A stretch of 64,000 nt of DNA from Pinus tabuliformis (lineage: Eukaryota; Streptophyta; Pinopsida; Pinales; Pinaceae): positions 310,813,340-310,877,339 of the forward strand of contig CM062820.1 in NCBI GenBank assembly GCA_031772625.1. The letters run 5' to 3'. How positions within the stretch are numbered: the stretch's first letter is position 1; each line of letters begins with the position of its first letter. The notes below the pieces were generated by a model, which was not told the DNA's origin, ran no database searches, and saw only the letters and a list, made by a program, of their open reading frames with translations. This document shows, piece after piece, positions 12,070 to 22,989 of the stretch. The position numbers and the translations under genes were made by a program.

Positions 12070-12691
12070 TTTGGATTCTAGGGTTTTGTTGCTCCAAACA
12101 GGTCATCGTGGCATTTTCGCTATAACTTTGTTTCTGTGACGTTTCAGAAGTCACAAAAAAAACCCATTTGAGAAGAAATCGCGCTGAACCTCGGATCCTA
12201 ATTTTAGAGCATTTCACGCTATATTTGCGGAGATATGATCTGAGGAAGTTGGTCTTTTTGCAGACTCCTGAATTACATTCCAAACAAGTGACCTGGGGAA
12301 ATTCGTCATAGCCTTCTCTCTGGGGATCGGATTAAAATTTCGTAAGAAGGTACAAAAAGAGGACGAACTGTAGTTTCTTGTATGCATTTTTCAGATCCAT
12401 ATGTTGAAACAGTGACTCGTGGCACATCGTACAAGTTTGCTCTACTGAACTAGTCTATAAGAAAGTCACTGTGGGAGATTTTGCATAACTCTTCCTTGGA
12501 GAAACCAATTTGGGTCAAACTTGTGGCATTGGAAAGAGGACTCAGAAGGCTAATATAGGACAAAAGTTCAGAATTGGATGATTCTAAATTACAGAGATAC
12601 ATCAGATTCAATATCAGGCTTCTACAAAGTGAAAAAAGGTGTGTAGTTTTTTTTTTTAATTTTTGCATAAGCTTGGTTTGAAGGAAAGAAA

Positions 12692-14254
12692 ATGCAAACA
12701 CCTAGTAAGGAACCTAAAAGCTCTAGCATGACTCATGAAGAAGAGGAAGAAATGCTACATGATATATCAAAATTACAAGAACAAGTGCAACAAATGTCAC
12801 ACTCACAAAAGCTAACAGACGCTAAGATAAATGGTGTGGAATCTAAGATAAATGGCGTGGAATCTAAGATAAAGGGCATGGAAGCTAAGATGGATGATTT
12901 GAAGACAGATTTGAGGACAGATTTGAAGACAGACATGGTAGATTTGAAGACAGATTTGACAAATTTTCTACAAGAAATACTTACTAATGGTGAAAAGGTT
13001 GTAAAGGAAACTCATGATGTGAACAAAAGAAATGTTAATCATGATTCCATAGACTCTAATGTTGGATCGAAGACCCACCATATTCCAAAAATCGATATGA
13101 GGAAGTTTGATGGCAAGGATCCCGCCACATGGATATTACAGATGGAGCAGTTCTTCGATCTCAATAATGTGCAAAACACACAAAAGGTACGTATGGCAAC
13201 TTTATATTTGGAACCAAATCAGTTTGTATGGTATCAATGGCTTTGCTCTCGTAAACAATTTATCACTTGGGCAATTTTTACGGAAGAATTGATAGCACAT
13301 TATGAGGATACAAAAAGCAACACTTTTTTTAGCCAATTGATAAGTCTCAAACAAAAGGGTTCAATAATGGAGCACATTGAGGAGTTCCAAAAATTGAACA
13401 TAAGGGTAAAAGATATTCCAGAGGAGCATAGGATTGATGTGTTCATAGGGTCTTTAAAGGATAATATCCAACATGATGTTCGCCTTTGGGAACCTGATTC
13501 ATTAGAGAAGGCATTCAGGTTAGCAAGAAAAATGGAAAGCAAAATTATGGCAACCAGGAAGCATACCACTCACAACTATAAAGATGGAAGTGCATTTGCC
13601 CCTAGTCTTCCACAACCTATAAGGTTGACACCACAACAATTGGAAGAAAAAAGAGCAAAAGGGCTTTGTTACAGTTGTGATAGCAAATACACTAAAGGTC
13701 ATAAGTGTGCTGAGAAGAAATTATTCTACATAGATTGTGAAGAGGAAGAAGAAAAGGAGCAAGAAAGGTCAAAAGAAGAGGATATGCTCCAGGAACAAAG
13801 CCTAGATGAAGAACAAATAAATCTGACCATATCTTGTAATGCATTGGCGGGAATTACCACTCCTCAAACCATCAAGATAGAAGGACAAATCAAGAAGAAA
13901 AAGGTAATAGTGTTGATTGATTCAGGAAGCACCCACAATTTTATTCATTGTAGGGTAGCAAAAGAATTGAATTGCTTCCTATATCCAGCACCAGAGTGTC
14001 AAGTGATGATTGCAAATGGAGGAACAATAAATTGCTCTGGAAAGTGCCATAATATCAAGCTATCCATGGGAGAATATGTATTGACTAGCCCAATGCTTTC
14101 CATTCCAATGGGAGGTGCTGATGTTGTACTAGGAGTCCAATGGCTACAATCCTTGGGTACAATAGCTTTTAATTTTCAAGAACTTTTCATCAAATTTTCT
14201 ACGGAAGGAAAGGAAGTTGAATTAAGGGGTATTGCAGGGAAACCAGAAAGATAA
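12692..14254 (+). CDS. Gag-protease polyprotein of E1
   Basis: 520 codons. Residues about 15-100 form a heptad-like segment with tandem repeats (INGVESK twice, then KTDL words four times), probably a coiled coil for particle assembly. Residues about 136-285 are the Gag domain ([20 protein letters not shown] onward). A zinc knuckle C326-C329-H337-C339 ([14 protein letters not shown]) follows, then an acidic linker (about 349-375), and a retropepsin with catalytic D410-S-G ([12 protein letters not shown]) and a second flap-to-core part [11 protein letters not shown]. In the family this makes the RNA-packaging shell and the enzyme that matures it. The stop at 14252 comes where a one-base shift would lead into the RT frame (KIISSNG before the next ATG), so I read it as a mutation that separated pol. 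A programmed frameshift is possible but no slippery heptamer is evident. Confidence 0.92.
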   Translation: MQTPSKEPKSSSMTHEEEEEMLHDISKLQEQVQQMSHSQKLTDAKINGVESKINGVESKIKGMEAKMDDLKTDLRTDLKTDMVDLKTDLTNFLQEILTNGEKVVKETHDVNKRNVNHDSIDSNVGSKTHHIPKIDMRKFDGKDPATWILQMEQFFDLNNVQNTQKVRMATLYLEPNQFVWYQWLCSRKQFITWAIFTEELIAHYEDTKSNTFFSQLISLKQKGSIMEHIEEFQKLNIRVKDIPEEHRIDVFIGSLKDNIQHDVRLWEPDSLEKAFRLARKMESKIMATRKHTTHNYKDGSAFAPSLPQPIRLTPQQLEEKRAKGLCYSCDSKYTKGHKCAEKKLFYIDCEEEEEKEQERSKEEDMLQEQSLDEEQINLTISCNALAGITTPQTIKIEGQIKKKKVIVLIDSGSTHNFIHCRVAKELNCFLYPAPECQVMIANGGTINCSGKCHNIKLSMGEYVLTSPMLSIPMGGADVVLGVQWLQSLGTIAFNFQELFIKFSTEGKEVELRGIAGKPER

Positions 14255-14268
14255 TCAGCTCTAATGGT

Positions 14269-15906
14269 ATGACAAAGCTTCTAAAAAAGGAGCAAAGGGG
14301 TGTAATTGCACAATTATGTTCGCTAGATGTTTCCACATTAGAATCATCTATTTCTCCAGATCTCCAAAAAGTCCTGGACAATCATTCCAAGGTATTTGAG
14401 ACTCCCAAAGGTCTCCCACCTATGCGTGATCATGATCATGCTATTCATCTGATTCCAGGAAGTGTTCCTCCAAACATCAGGCCGTACAGATATCCCTATG
14501 TCCAAAAAAGTGAAATTGAACGTATGGTTGCAGAAATGCTAGAGGCTGGTATAATTCAACCGAGTCAAAGTTCTTTCTTTGCTCCAGTAGTATTGGTGCA
14601 CAAGAAGGATGGATCATGGCGCATGTGTCCGGATTATAGGGAGCTCAACAAGCTCACTATTAAAGATAAGTTCCCCATTCCTGTCATTGATGAATTACTG
14701 GATGAATTGCATGGATCAATTTACTTCACCAAGTTGGATCTTCGTTCGGGATATCATCAAATCAGAATGAAGATTGAAGACATTTCGAAAATGACATTTA
14801 GAACTCATGAGGGTCATTATGAATTTTTGGTCATGCCTTTTGGCCTTACCAATGCACCTTCAACATTTCAAGGTTTGATGAATTCAATTTTCAAACCATT
14901 CCTTAGAAAATTTGTGTTAGTATTTTTTGATGATATACTTATCTACAACAAGTCTTGGAAGGATCATGTTGAACATGTTGACAGGGTGCTACAACTATTG
15001 GAGGAGAAACAATTATATGCAAAAAGATCCAAATGTTTCTTTGGAGTCCAGGAGGTGGAATATTTGGGTCATATTGTATCTCATGAAGGAGTTAAGGTAG
15101 ACCCTAGCAAAATTAAAGCCATTAAGGAATGGAAAATCCCCACATCCATAAAGCATCTGCGCGGATTTCTTGGGTTGACAGGGTATTATCGCAAGTTTGT
15201 TAAGAATTATGGGAGAATAGCAGCACCTCTAACGACATTATTGAAGAAAGATGCATTTTCATGGACTCCGGAAGCAACAAAGGCCTTTGAACATCTTAAA
15301 GAGGCAATGTGCCAAGCACCGGTCTTAGCTACACCGGACTTCACAAAAACCTTTATTGTGGAATGTGATGCTTCAGGAAATGGAATTGGTGCTGTTCTAA
15401 TGCAAGATGAAAGACCCATTGCTTTTGAAAGTCGTCCAATCAAGGGAAAGTTTTTAAGCAAAGCTATTTATGAGAAGGAAATGTTGGCAATACTCCATGC
15501 ACTTAAGAAATGGCGACCCTACCTAATGGGAAGACACTTCAAGGTAAAAACGGATCATGATAGCCTTAAATACTTTTTAGAACAAAGATTATCCTCTGAA
15601 GAGCAACAAAAGTGGGTCACAAAGATGTTGGGTTATGACTTTGAAATCATCTACAAAAAAGGGAAGCAAAATGTGGTGGCAGATGCACTCTCAAGAAAGG
15701 ATGAGGATGTGGAAGCATTGTTGTGCGCTATTTCTATTATCCAACCAGATTGGATAAATGAAGCGAGGAATGGAAGAATGACGAAGAAGTGTGGGCACTT
15801 ATTCGAAAGCTACAACAAGATTCCAGTACGTCTGATACATTTAGCTGGAAAAATGATTCGTTATGGTACAAAGATCGCTTATACCTCTGTAAGAATTCCC
15901 AGCTAA
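14269..15906 (+). CDS. Reverse transcriptase-RNase H of E1
   Basis: 545 codons. It lies in a different frame from gag and is best seen as the middle of one broken pol gene. The RT core runs from about residue 75 to 290: [25 protein letters not shown] (157-165) with the first catalytic Asp, [12 protein letters not shown], and the active-site box FFDD at 219-222. RNase H covers about 360-476: ECDASG (365-370), YEKEMLAI with the catalytic Glu, TDHDSL (428-433) and ADALSR (471-476). All catalytic residues that I can check are present. After [10 protein letters not shown] the frame leaves the family sequence near 15767. There E2 has four more bases and stays in frame, so a 4-base deletion is the likely cause. 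The last 45 or so residues are therefore out-of-frame. Confidence 0.93.
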   Translation: MTKLLKKEQRGVIAQLCSLDVSTLESSISPDLQKVLDNHSKVFETPKGLPPMRDHDHAIHLIPGSVPPNIRPYRYPYVQKSEIERMVAEMLEAGIIQPSQSSFFAPVVLVHKKDGSWRMCPDYRELNKLTIKDKFPIPVIDELLDELHGSIYFTKLDLRSGYHQIRMKIEDISKMTFRTHEGHYEFLVMPFGLTNAPSTFQGLMNSIFKPFLRKFVLVFFDDILIYNKSWKDHVEHVDRVLQLLEEKQLYAKRSKCFFGVQEVEYLGHIVSHEGVKVDPSKIKAIKEWKIPTSIKHLRGFLGLTGYYRKFVKNYGRIAAPLTTLLKKDAFSWTPEATKAFEHLKEAMCQAPVLATPDFTKTFIVECDASGNGIGAVLMQDERPIAFESRPIKGKFLSKAIYEKEMLAILHALKKWRPYLMGRHFKVKTDHDSLKYFLEQRLSSEEQQKWVTKMLGYDFEIIYKKGKQNVVADALSRKDEDVEALLCAISIIQPDWINEARNGRMTKKCGHLFESYNKIPVRLIHLAGKMIRYGTKIAYTSVRIPS

Positions 15907-17300
15907 AACAAAAGATTCTTATGGAATTGCACACTTCTCCCTTAGGAGGGCACTCAGGATTTTTAAAAACTTACCACAGGGTTAAGAAGGAATTTTTTTG
16001 GGATGGCCTTAAATCAGATATTCAAAAGTTTGTGGCAGAATGTTTGGTTTGCCAACAAAATAAAGTTGAAACAATTAAGACATCGGGTCTATTACAACCT
16101 TTATCCATTCCAAGCCAACGTTGGGAGGAGGTTTCAATGGATTTTATCACAAGTTTACCCAAGTCTGAGGGAAAGAGTGTCATCATGGTGGTAGTTGACA
16201 GACTTACCAAGTATGCACACTTTTGTGCATTATCACATCCATTTAAAGCCAGTACAGTTTCTACTGCATTTATGGAAACAATTCAAAAGCTACATGGAAA
16301 CCCAAAGATTATTGTAAGTGACAGAGATCCCATTTTCACTGGAAATTTTTGGACAGAATTATTTTCTTGTCTTGGTACTCAGTTAGCTCATAGCTCATCT
16401 TATCATCCTCAATCTGATGGGCAAACTGAGATAGTAAACAAATGTTTGGAAGGATATCTTCGTTGCTTTGTATCTGATAAACAGACACAATGGGTCAAAT
16501 GGTTGCCTCTGGCTGAATGGTGGTATAACACTTCCTTTCATACAGCAACAAAAATGACCCCATTTATGGCACTTTATGGGTATCAACCACCATCCATCAC
16601 ATCATATTTAAGAGAAAATTCTAAGGTTCAGGCAGTGGAACATCACATCGAACATCAACAACAAGTCCTCCAACTCTTAAAGGATAACCTCATGTTGGCA
16701 CATAATAGAATGAAACAAAAAGTAGATCAACATTGCAGTGAAAGAATTTTTGATGTAGGTGATTGGGTATTCCTACGGCTACAACCATATAAGAAAATGT
16801 CCCTCAAGCAAGCTAAGAAGGAAAATAAATTATCACCAAAGTATTATGGTCCATACAAGTTGTTGCAAAAGATTGGTACTATGGCATACAAATTGGAGCT
16901 TCCTGCAGCTTCTCGATTGCACCCAGTTTTCCATGTTTTATGTTTAAAGAAGGTTATAGGCGACAAGCTCCCAGTTCAAACAATATTGCCAGAACTTGAC
17001 GAGGAAGGAAAAACTATATTGGAACCAGAAGCAGTTATAGAAACAAGAACTCGACAGCTACGAAATCGATCAATTTCAGAGTATCTTATCAAGTGGAAGA
17101 ACTTATCGGCTGAAGATTCCACATGGGAGGATGAGAATTTTATTCAGAAGTATCCGAACTACTCAAGCGTTGAGCACAACACTTTTTTGAAGGCGAGGGG
17201 CATGTTGGGTCCCTATAATGTTAGTGATTACCCCATTAATATTGTAGTTATACCCCTTATTTATATTGTTGTGCCCCTATTGCTCCCATATTGTTATTAA
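15789..17300 (+). CDS. Integrase with chromodomain of E1
   Basis: 503 codons in the third frame, overlapping the previous frame because of the 4-base deletion near 15767; the listed ATG is an internal Met, not a true start. The H2C2 zinc finger uses H48, H55, C85 and C88. The catalytic core is D118 (MDFI), D178 (SDRD) and E214 (QTEIVN), a D,D-35-E spacing. The GPY/F module (KYYGPYKLL, then [11 protein letters not shown]) occupies about 350-390, and the chromodomain ([17 protein letters not shown]) about 411-455. In E2 the homologous protein stops just after the chromodomain. Here a one-base loss near 17159 makes the frame run through the polypurine tract and about 98 bases into the LTR. Confidence 0.93.
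   Translation: MWALIRKLQQDSSTSDTFSWKNDSLWYKDRLYLCKNSQLKQKILMELHTSPLGGHSGFLKTYHRVKKEFFWDGLKSDIQKFVAECLVCQQNKVETIKTSGLLQPLSIPSQRWEEVSMDFITSLPKSEGKSVIMVVVDRLTKYAHFCALSHPFKASTVSTAFMETIQKLHGNPKIIVSDRDPIFTGNFWTELFSCLGTQLAHSSSYHPQSDGQTEIVNKCLEGYLRCFVSDKQTQWVKWLPLAEWWYNTSFHTATKMTPFMALYGYQPPSITSYLRENSKVQAVEHHIEHQQQVLQLLKDNLMLAHNRMKQKVDQHCSERIFDVGDWVFLRLQPYKKMSLKQAKKENKLSPKYYGPYKLLQKIGTMAYKLELPAASRLHPVFHVLCLKKVIGDKLPVQTILPELDEEGKTILEPEAVIETRTRQLRNRSISEYLIKWKNLSAEDSTWEDENFIQKYPNYSSVEHNTFLKARGMLGPYNVSDYPINIVVIPLIYIVVPLLLPYCY
17191..17202 (+). promoter_or_regulatory. Polypurine tract of E1
   Basis: AGGCGAGGGGCA directly before the 3' LTR; E2 has AGGAGAGGGGCA at the same place. Confidence 0.85.
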
Positions 17301-17535
17301 TGTGCCCCACAGAATCCCTCTATTGTTATTTTTATGGCTTTATATTATTATTGTTAGGTCGGGTGGATTATATTGTGACTCCTTAGACTCCTATATATAG
17401 AAAGGAGGTTTTGTCATTTGAATCATCGAAGAATTGTTCATGTATGTAATGTAAAGGAGGTTTCCCCCTCGAGGAGGTTGAATTCTAAGGCATTGATCTA
17501 TCTTTTCTATCTTTTCTTGAGCTGGTTTCATAACA
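17203..17535 (+). repeat. 3' LTR of E1
   Basis: 333 bp, ends CATAACA, followed by target duplication aggac. Confidence 0.95.
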
Positions 17536-17540
17536 AGGAC

Positions 17541-17589
17541 TATAATTATTAGTTTTTTTTATCATTTTTAAGGCGCAATTTTCATAACA
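17541..17589 (+). repeat. 3' LTR of E0, right part
   Basis: Last 49 bp of the E0 LTR, matching the end of 8161-8445 (TATAATTATT to CATAACA), followed by the E0 target duplication ctttt at 17590-17594. Confidence 0.85.
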
Positions 17590-17594
17590 CTTTT

Positions 17595-18521
17595 CCTCAT
17601 TCTCATTGTATCTCTATTAGTCTCCCTCTTAATTTATTGCTCCTTAGCATGTGTTCGTAGTGCACAAAACCATTTTGATTTAATCACAAAAACTAATTTA
17701 ATTCCCAATAATTACATTTATGTTATTTTATCGAGCATATAAGTATGCCATCACATTGGGATATCAGGTTTCCATATACCTCATAAGTTCTCCAATACAT
17801 TTTTGTCTTGGTAGGTAGATATTTCAAATGACAACACTCCTTTACATTAATTAAATTATGGTCCAACGCGATATGGAATGTTGTAGTTAGAACCTTGACC
17901 TATAGGGAATGAGGGATTGATATTTTTGGATTTTAAGGTATGTTTGGGATATCAGGTATCAAGGATATTAGATATTGAAGGTATGAAATGTCAAGAACAT
18001 TAGGTATTGGGAGTTTGGTGACAAAAATTTTAATTAAAAGGCCTGATATGTTTCCAACTCAATATTAATAACATGTTAAGTAACAAACATATTTCTTGTT
18101 AGTTTTGATTTTAGGTATCAAGTGTCAAGATTGTAGAGTTCTAAATGAAAAAAGATAAGGAAGGCCCTGTCATGGGATGGGAAATTTACTCTCAAACTTT
18201 GTGACAACAAAAACATCAATTTGGTTAATGATCCTTGAAAGATCATGCATTTTCAACATAGTTTCTTAACCTAACCTTGATATTACACAATAACTCATAA
18301 ATTCTCAGAAATTGATCTACAAAGAAATACACATAAAATGCGAATTGGGATATGGTTCAATCTTGTAATATTAAAAAACATGAAGAACACAAGATTCACT
18401 CACAATTTTTCTTTGTATTAATCCACAGAAAAACACATCACCTAGAAAGGAACACATACTACTCAAAGGCATAAACACACTTTGATTCTCATAATAACCA
18501 AACTCATATAGATAATCTCTC
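17595..18521. other. Spacer, nothing recognised
   Basis: No convincing frame. The word ATTAGGTATTGG and variants (GATATTAGATATTGAAGG, GGTATCAAGTGTCAAG) recur loosely between about 17930 and 18130. The stretch ends at the copia target duplication ttttc (18522-18526). Confidence 0.5.
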
Positions 18522-18526
18522 TTTTC

Positions 18527-19143
18527 TGTTAGAAAATATATGTTACAGAGCAATCATACACATAAAATATTGTGGAAATACAAACACATAAAACAAGAGA
18601 GACACAGATATACGTGGTTCACCCAATTTGGGCTACGTCCACGGAGAAAAAACTGGTCCTTCCTTTATATTATCCAAGAAAATGAAGAGATACAACCTAC
18701 AACATATCCGTTGTAATTTCCCATTCACTCTAACACAGTCTCCTCTCTCTTTCGCACTCAGAATACACATATACACAGCCGCAACACAATTCCCTCATAT
18801 ATAGCGAGGGGTTACCTTCTAGGGCAAAAAACCATAAATTAAACATAACTTATACAGTCAAATCGTCCACCTACTGAATGTTTCAGATTGACTATGAAAT
18901 TACAATATTTTACAAGGCACGTTTACATCTATTTTTTTAGCTTCAGCGGTGCTGCCCCCAAACCCTCATTGGGGGACCGTTGGCCCCTAGACTCCCAGTT
19001 GGGGGGTGCCCCCCGCCTCTCGGACCCCCGTGAGGGGGAAACATCCCCCCTGCACCCCCCCATGTGGAGGGGTGTACAGGGTACCCATCCGGTTGAAACA
19101 AATACCTCTGAATTAGGAAGATAATCAGGATCCACACCCAACA
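18527..19143 (-). repeat. 3' LTR of copia element, with GC-rich island
   Basis: 617 bp, about 110 bp longer than its partner because of a C/G-rich segment at about 18947-19067. Outside that segment the two LTRs align well. Confidence 0.9.
18947..19067. repeat. GC-rich island with inverted G/C runs inside LTR
   Basis: Runs of 4-7 C alternate with runs of 4-6 G, for instance TTGGGGGGTGCCCCCC and CCCCCGTGAGGGGG, so the strand can fold into several short strong hairpins. Surrounding DNA is AT-rich. Absent from the other LTR, where the words on each side (CTTCAG and GGGGTGTACA) are directly joined. Confidence 0.75.
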
Positions 19144-19149
19144 ATCTCC

Positions 19150-20142
19150 AACTTGGAGACTAGTTATAACAACTCCACCACTACTTCATTTGTTGGATAA
19201 TGAATCCAATTTAGACTTGGATGTTTCTCATATTTATCATCATACTTGAAGACCAATTGAAACTAAGCAGAATCTCGGTTTCTCCGTGTTTACACCTTTT
19301 GTTAAAATATCTGCAGGATATTGTCTAGTGTGTATCTTTTCCAGCTTCAACTATCCATGTTCTAATACTAACCATATGAAATGGTACTTGAGCTCTATAT
19401 GTTTAGTCTTAGAATGAAATGTCAAGTAGTTTGCAAGATGAATGACACTTTGGTTGTCACTATATAACCTACCCATCTCTTTCTTCTTACCGAATTCATC
19501 CATAAACCTTTGTAACCAAACCATTTATTTACTAGCCTTTGTAGAAGCAACATACTCTACTTTCGTTGTTGAAATTGCAACAACGCTCTTCATTTTTGAA
19601 ACCCAACTGATATGTGTTCCACCTATAGTAAACACATACCCTGTGGTGCTCTTCCTGTTATCTCAATCACCTGCCATATTTGCATCAACATATCCCTGTA
19701 GAGAAATGTTTAAACCACCAAAGTATAATGGTTAATTTTTGGTGCCTCTCAAATACTAGAGAATCCATTTCATTTCCATCCAATGTTATTTTCCTAAATT
19801 ATTCACGTACCTACTTACAACTCCCACTGCATGTGCAATATCAGGCCTTGTGCATACCATTTCATACATTAATCTTCCAATTGTTGATGCATATGGAAAT
19901 TTAGACATATAATCCATCTCTTCCTAAGTCTTTGGACACATGTCCTTACTTAGTTTGAAATGGCTAGCCAAAGGTGTAGTAACTAGTTTTTCATTCTACA
20001 TATTAAATCTTTCCAACACCTGTTGTATGTACTCACTCTGAGACAATGTTAATTTTTTATTTTTCTTGTCTTTAGTTATTATAATACCAAAGATTTGTTT
20101 TGCAACACACAAATCCTTCATCAGAAATGGATTTGCCAATTT
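19150..20142 (-). pseudogene. Copia RNase H and RT C-terminal relic
   Basis: The minus strand spells, across stops, the copia RNase H end of pol: STTGYVFTIGGTHISW, VAISTTKVEYVA, SDNQSVIHLAN at about 19440-19470 and SKTKHIELKYHFI, then the tail near HTRQYPADILTKGV. These are the standard signature words of copia RNase H (catalytic Glu in KVEY, Asp in SDNQS). At least four stops interrupt it. It ends at the 3' LTR. Confidence 0.75.
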
Positions 20143-20970
20143 TTATTTGAGCACATTTATTTCCTGGGTGTAATACCCTGCAATAAGCAGGCCATCTACA
20201 TAGAATAATAATATAATAGAGTTTCCATCATTTTTCCTTTTGAGATAAACACAATGATCAAAGTGACATTTAGTATAACCTTGTTTAGACATAAACCTGT
20301 CAAATTTTAGATACCACTGCCTTGGAACTTGTTTTAGGCCATACAAGCTCTTCTTCAACCTACACACTAGTTTCTCTGTCCCTTTGACCTCATACCCTTT
20401 TGGCTACTGCATATAGATCTCTTCCTCCGAATTCCCATGGAGAAAGGCCATCTTTACATCTAACTGCTCAAGATGGAAATATTCTGCCGCTACTAGACTT
20501 AAAATAGTTCTGATTGAATTCATTTTAACAACATGAGAAGATATTTCATCAAAGTCTATACCTTTCTTCTGTGCAAACCCCTTCACCATAAGTCTAGATT
20601 TATACCTTTTTCTACCTCCATCTTCTTCCTTCAACATGTAAACCCATTTATTCTGCAATGTTATTTTACCTACAGGCAACCTGACTAAGTCCCAAGTTTG
20701 GTTACGTACCAAGGAGTCCATCTCTTCTTTCATGGCTAGCTCCCACTTCTTCTTGGTTTCTACCTGCATTTCTTCTTCCTAACATTCTAGTTCACTAGAA
20801 TGAGTCAACAATACATTATATAATGAAGGAGAGTATCGTTTAGGGGGTCTACTTATCCCGATAAATATTCTAACACCACTTTCAGATGTTTGAGATGCCT
20901 GTTGTTTTTGTGGTTGTAGATCATTATGATTTACAAACACCTTTATTTTTTTTGTGATCTCATAATGCAC
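20143..20970 (-). pseudogene. Copia reverse transcriptase relic
   Basis: Two sizeable open pieces survive. 20404-20769 reads KKWELAMKEEMDSLVRNQTW, GFAQKKGIDFDE and LDVKMAFLHGNSEEEIYM, which holds the first catalytic Asp (LDVKMAFLHG). 20143-20367 reads LKKSLYGLKQVPRQWYLKFD and then LLFYVDGLLIAG. The expected YVDD box is YVDG, so the last catalytic Asp is gone and the polymerase would be dead even if the frames were joined. Confidence 0.88.
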
Positions 20971-22329
20971 TATGTATTCTCTATTTTATTTGTCCTATTT
21001 CTTTTCCTACATTTGATCCTTATACAAGGCCCTTTCCTTGAATATGACATTTCTACTCCTAATGATTTTGTGATTTTCATAATCGTATAAACGATAACCA
21101 AAATCATTAACACCATATCCAATAAAGGTACATTTCTTTGATTTTTACTCAACCTTTGTTCTATTTTATTTATTAATGTGGACAAAGGCTTCACAACCGA
21201 AAGTCTTTAAAAATGAGTAGTTTTCCTTTTTACCTGTCCATGCCTCCTCTGGAATACTACCATTGAAGGAACTTGAAGGCCTCTTGTTTATTAGATAAAA
21301 AACAGTATCTACAACATGTAACCAAAATTGTAAAGGAAATATTGCATGCAATCTTAAGCACCTTGCATGCTCCATGATTGTCTTGTTCATCCTTTCTGGC
21401 ACATAATTTTTCTATGGTGTTCCTGGAACTGCCTTCTCTCTGTGAATTCCATGCTCTGAACAATACTTATCAACATATTTTTTGCAATATTCTCCTTCAT
21501 TGTCTAATGTAAGACACTTCAAATTCTTTCTTGTCTCATTCTCAACCAAAGATTTCCATTTCTTTAAAGTATCAAATACATCAGATTTATTTCAAATACA
21601 ATAAATCTAGGTTTTTCTGGTTGCATCATCAATAAAAGTAACATAATAATGAGATCCACTGAGAGATGATACCTAAGCAGGACCCCATACATTTGTATGC
21701 ACAAGCTATAATATTTTTCTCTTCTTTTCTTTCCCAACTCTAAGAAATCTGCCTCTCTTCTATTTTCCATAAACACAATTCTCATAGAAATCCAAATGAA
21801 CATGCTTTAAACTTGGCAACAAATTTCTTGAGTGAAGAATCTGCATCCCCTTATCACTCATGTGTTTGAGCCTATGATGCCACAATGTTGTATCTTCTCT
21901 TGTGGAGGTTAAAGAATTAACAGAATTAGAAATTACCATTACATAAATACAATGTACCAACCTTTTCTCATTTTTCTATTACGAGAGATTCTTTAGTGAC
22001 CTTCCAGGTTTTATCTGTAAAAGTAGTTACACAACCTTCACCTCCCAATTGCCTATTGAAATTATATTTTTCTTCAGATTTGTAACATTCCTTAACTCCT
22101 TCAATAACCATTTGTTTCCATTATGCTATTTTATGAAAATTTTACCCATTACGATGATTTTACAGGGTTTACCATCACCCATATGAACTTGTCCAAAATC
22201 TCCTTTAATATAATCATGAAAATGATTTCTATCAGGTGTGGCATGGAATGAATCCCTTGAATCTACCACACATGCATCAATAATATTTTCTAATGAAAGA
22301 ATCAAAGCATCTTGCAACACATCACTTGT
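20971..22329 (-). pseudogene. Copia protease and integrase relic
   Basis: On the minus strand 22126-22320 holds the protease: VDSRDSFHATPDRNHFHDY, with DSRDS where the catalytic DSGAS is expected, then GDFGQVHMGDGKPCKI. The pre-integrase zinc region follows at 21760-21960 (TTLWHHRLKHMSDKGMQIL, H and C ligands partly kept). The integrase core then appears in pieces down to 21170, ending with NKTIMEHARCLRL and FWLHVVDTVFYLINKRPSS. Frameshifts lie near 21560 and 21260. Confidence 0.82.
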
Positions 22330-22807
22330 TACATTCGCTTCATGATTGTTCTCTTATTGTGTGTCTCCTTCTTTTTCCTTCCGAGACTTATATTCTTTCT
22401 TTAGGTGTCCTTTCTTCCCTCATTTCCAACACACTATCCCTAATATGGACTTGGATATGCCTTTCCTTGACTTACTGCGATATCCTTAGCTCATTCCTCT
22501 TTCCATTTTTCTTCCCCTAATCTCTATAGTCAAAGCATTAGATGATGTCTCACCAGAGATTTTCTATCGCATTTCCTCACTAAAAATGGCACTGAAAACA
22601 CCATCAAACTTTAAAGTAGTAGATCCAGAGATAGAGTTACTAATGGCCATAACTAAACCATTCCAACTTTCTGGCAATGAGCACAGAAATAATAGAGCCT
22701 TAACTTCATCATCAAAATTTACCTCTACAAAATTTAAATGATTGGTAACCATATTAAATTCGTTTAACTGATTAACAACAGATCCACCTTCTAACATCAT
22801 CATATCA
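22330..22807 (-). pseudogene. Copia gag, C-terminal part
   Basis: Continues the gag interrupted at 22808. 22564-22803 reads QLNEFNMVTNHLNFVEVNFD, then LFLCSLPESWNGLVMAI and FSAIFSEEMR, a UBN2-type Gag. The zinc knuckle near 22400-22440 should be CxxC..H..C, but the second Cys codon is TGA and the last is Tyr. RNA binding is therefore lost. Confidence 0.82.
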
Positions 22808-22846
22808 TAGAAAATAGTCTTTTAGATTAATCACATTGTAAGGATT

Positions 22847-22881
22847 GGATGACGTTTCGAACCAACTAATGTGGTTCATCC
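22847..22881 (-). ncRNA. Hammerhead-ribozyme-like fold, core box missing
   Basis: Minus-strand order: GGAT, GAACCA, a 7-base loop, TGGTTC, GAAACGTC, ATCC. GGAT pairs with ATCC (helix I) and GAACCA with TGGTTC (helix II). GAAAC followed by GTC fits the very short helix III and cleavage triplet seen in minimal type I hammerheads, which are known in Penelope-like elements. The CTGATGA box that should sit between GGAT and GAACCA is absent, so self-cleavage is not expected. It lies about 40 bases from the element's 3' end. Confidence 0.45.
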
Positions 22882-22989
22882 TTAGGACAAGGTGAGAAAT
22901 CAATCGATCTGAGAGAATAAATAGCATTGCATCATTGTTTAGTGTTAGCCGTTCAAAATTAGTTGTTGGTGAAATAAAATTATTTAGGA

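Larger units (their letters stand above)
11726..17535 (+). mobile_element. Near-complete Ty3 chromovirus (E1)
   Basis: 5810 bp, flanked by the target duplication aggac (11721-11725, 17536-17540). LTRs of 330 and 333 bp start TGTTGGG and end CATAACA. The primer site TGGTATCAGAGC and the tract AGGCGAGGGGCA stand in the expected places. It carries gag, protease, RT, RNase H, integrase and a C-terminal chromodomain, so it belongs to the chromovirus branch of Ty3/gypsy. The single gag-pol frame expected for the group is broken by at least two frameshifts (near 14245 and near 15767). The LTRs differ by 12 substitutions and one 3-bp indel, about 3.6%, which marks a fairly recent insertion into E0. 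Confidence 0.95.
8161..17589 (+). mobile_element. Old internally deleted Ty3 chromovirus (E0), split by E1
   Basis: The 5' LTR (8161-8445) and the 3' LTR (11487-11725 joined to 17541-17589) both start TGTTAA and end CATAACA. The 5-bp target duplication ctttt lies at 8156-8160 and 17590-17594. Without the nested element it measures about 3.6 kb. It keeps a degenerate tRNA-Met primer site, a long repetitive leader, gag, part of protease and a chromodomain. RT, RNase H and the integrase core are missing: the sequence passes from the start of the RT region (about 11214-11270) straight to the chromodomain (about 11285). The LTR copies differ at very roughly a fifth of positions, so it is much older than E1. 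Confidence 0.85.

Noticed and set aside
14240..14272. Programmed frameshift between gag-protease and RT in E1.
   Set aside because: No slippery heptamer or following pseudoknot that I can see, other frameshifts in the same element are clearly mutational, and related plant elements use a single frame.
18888..19144. Overlapping frames on both strands across the copia LTR (78, 71 and 64 codons).
   Set aside because: They are a by-product of the GC-rich island, which has few stop codons; no protein family and no conservation in the other LTR.
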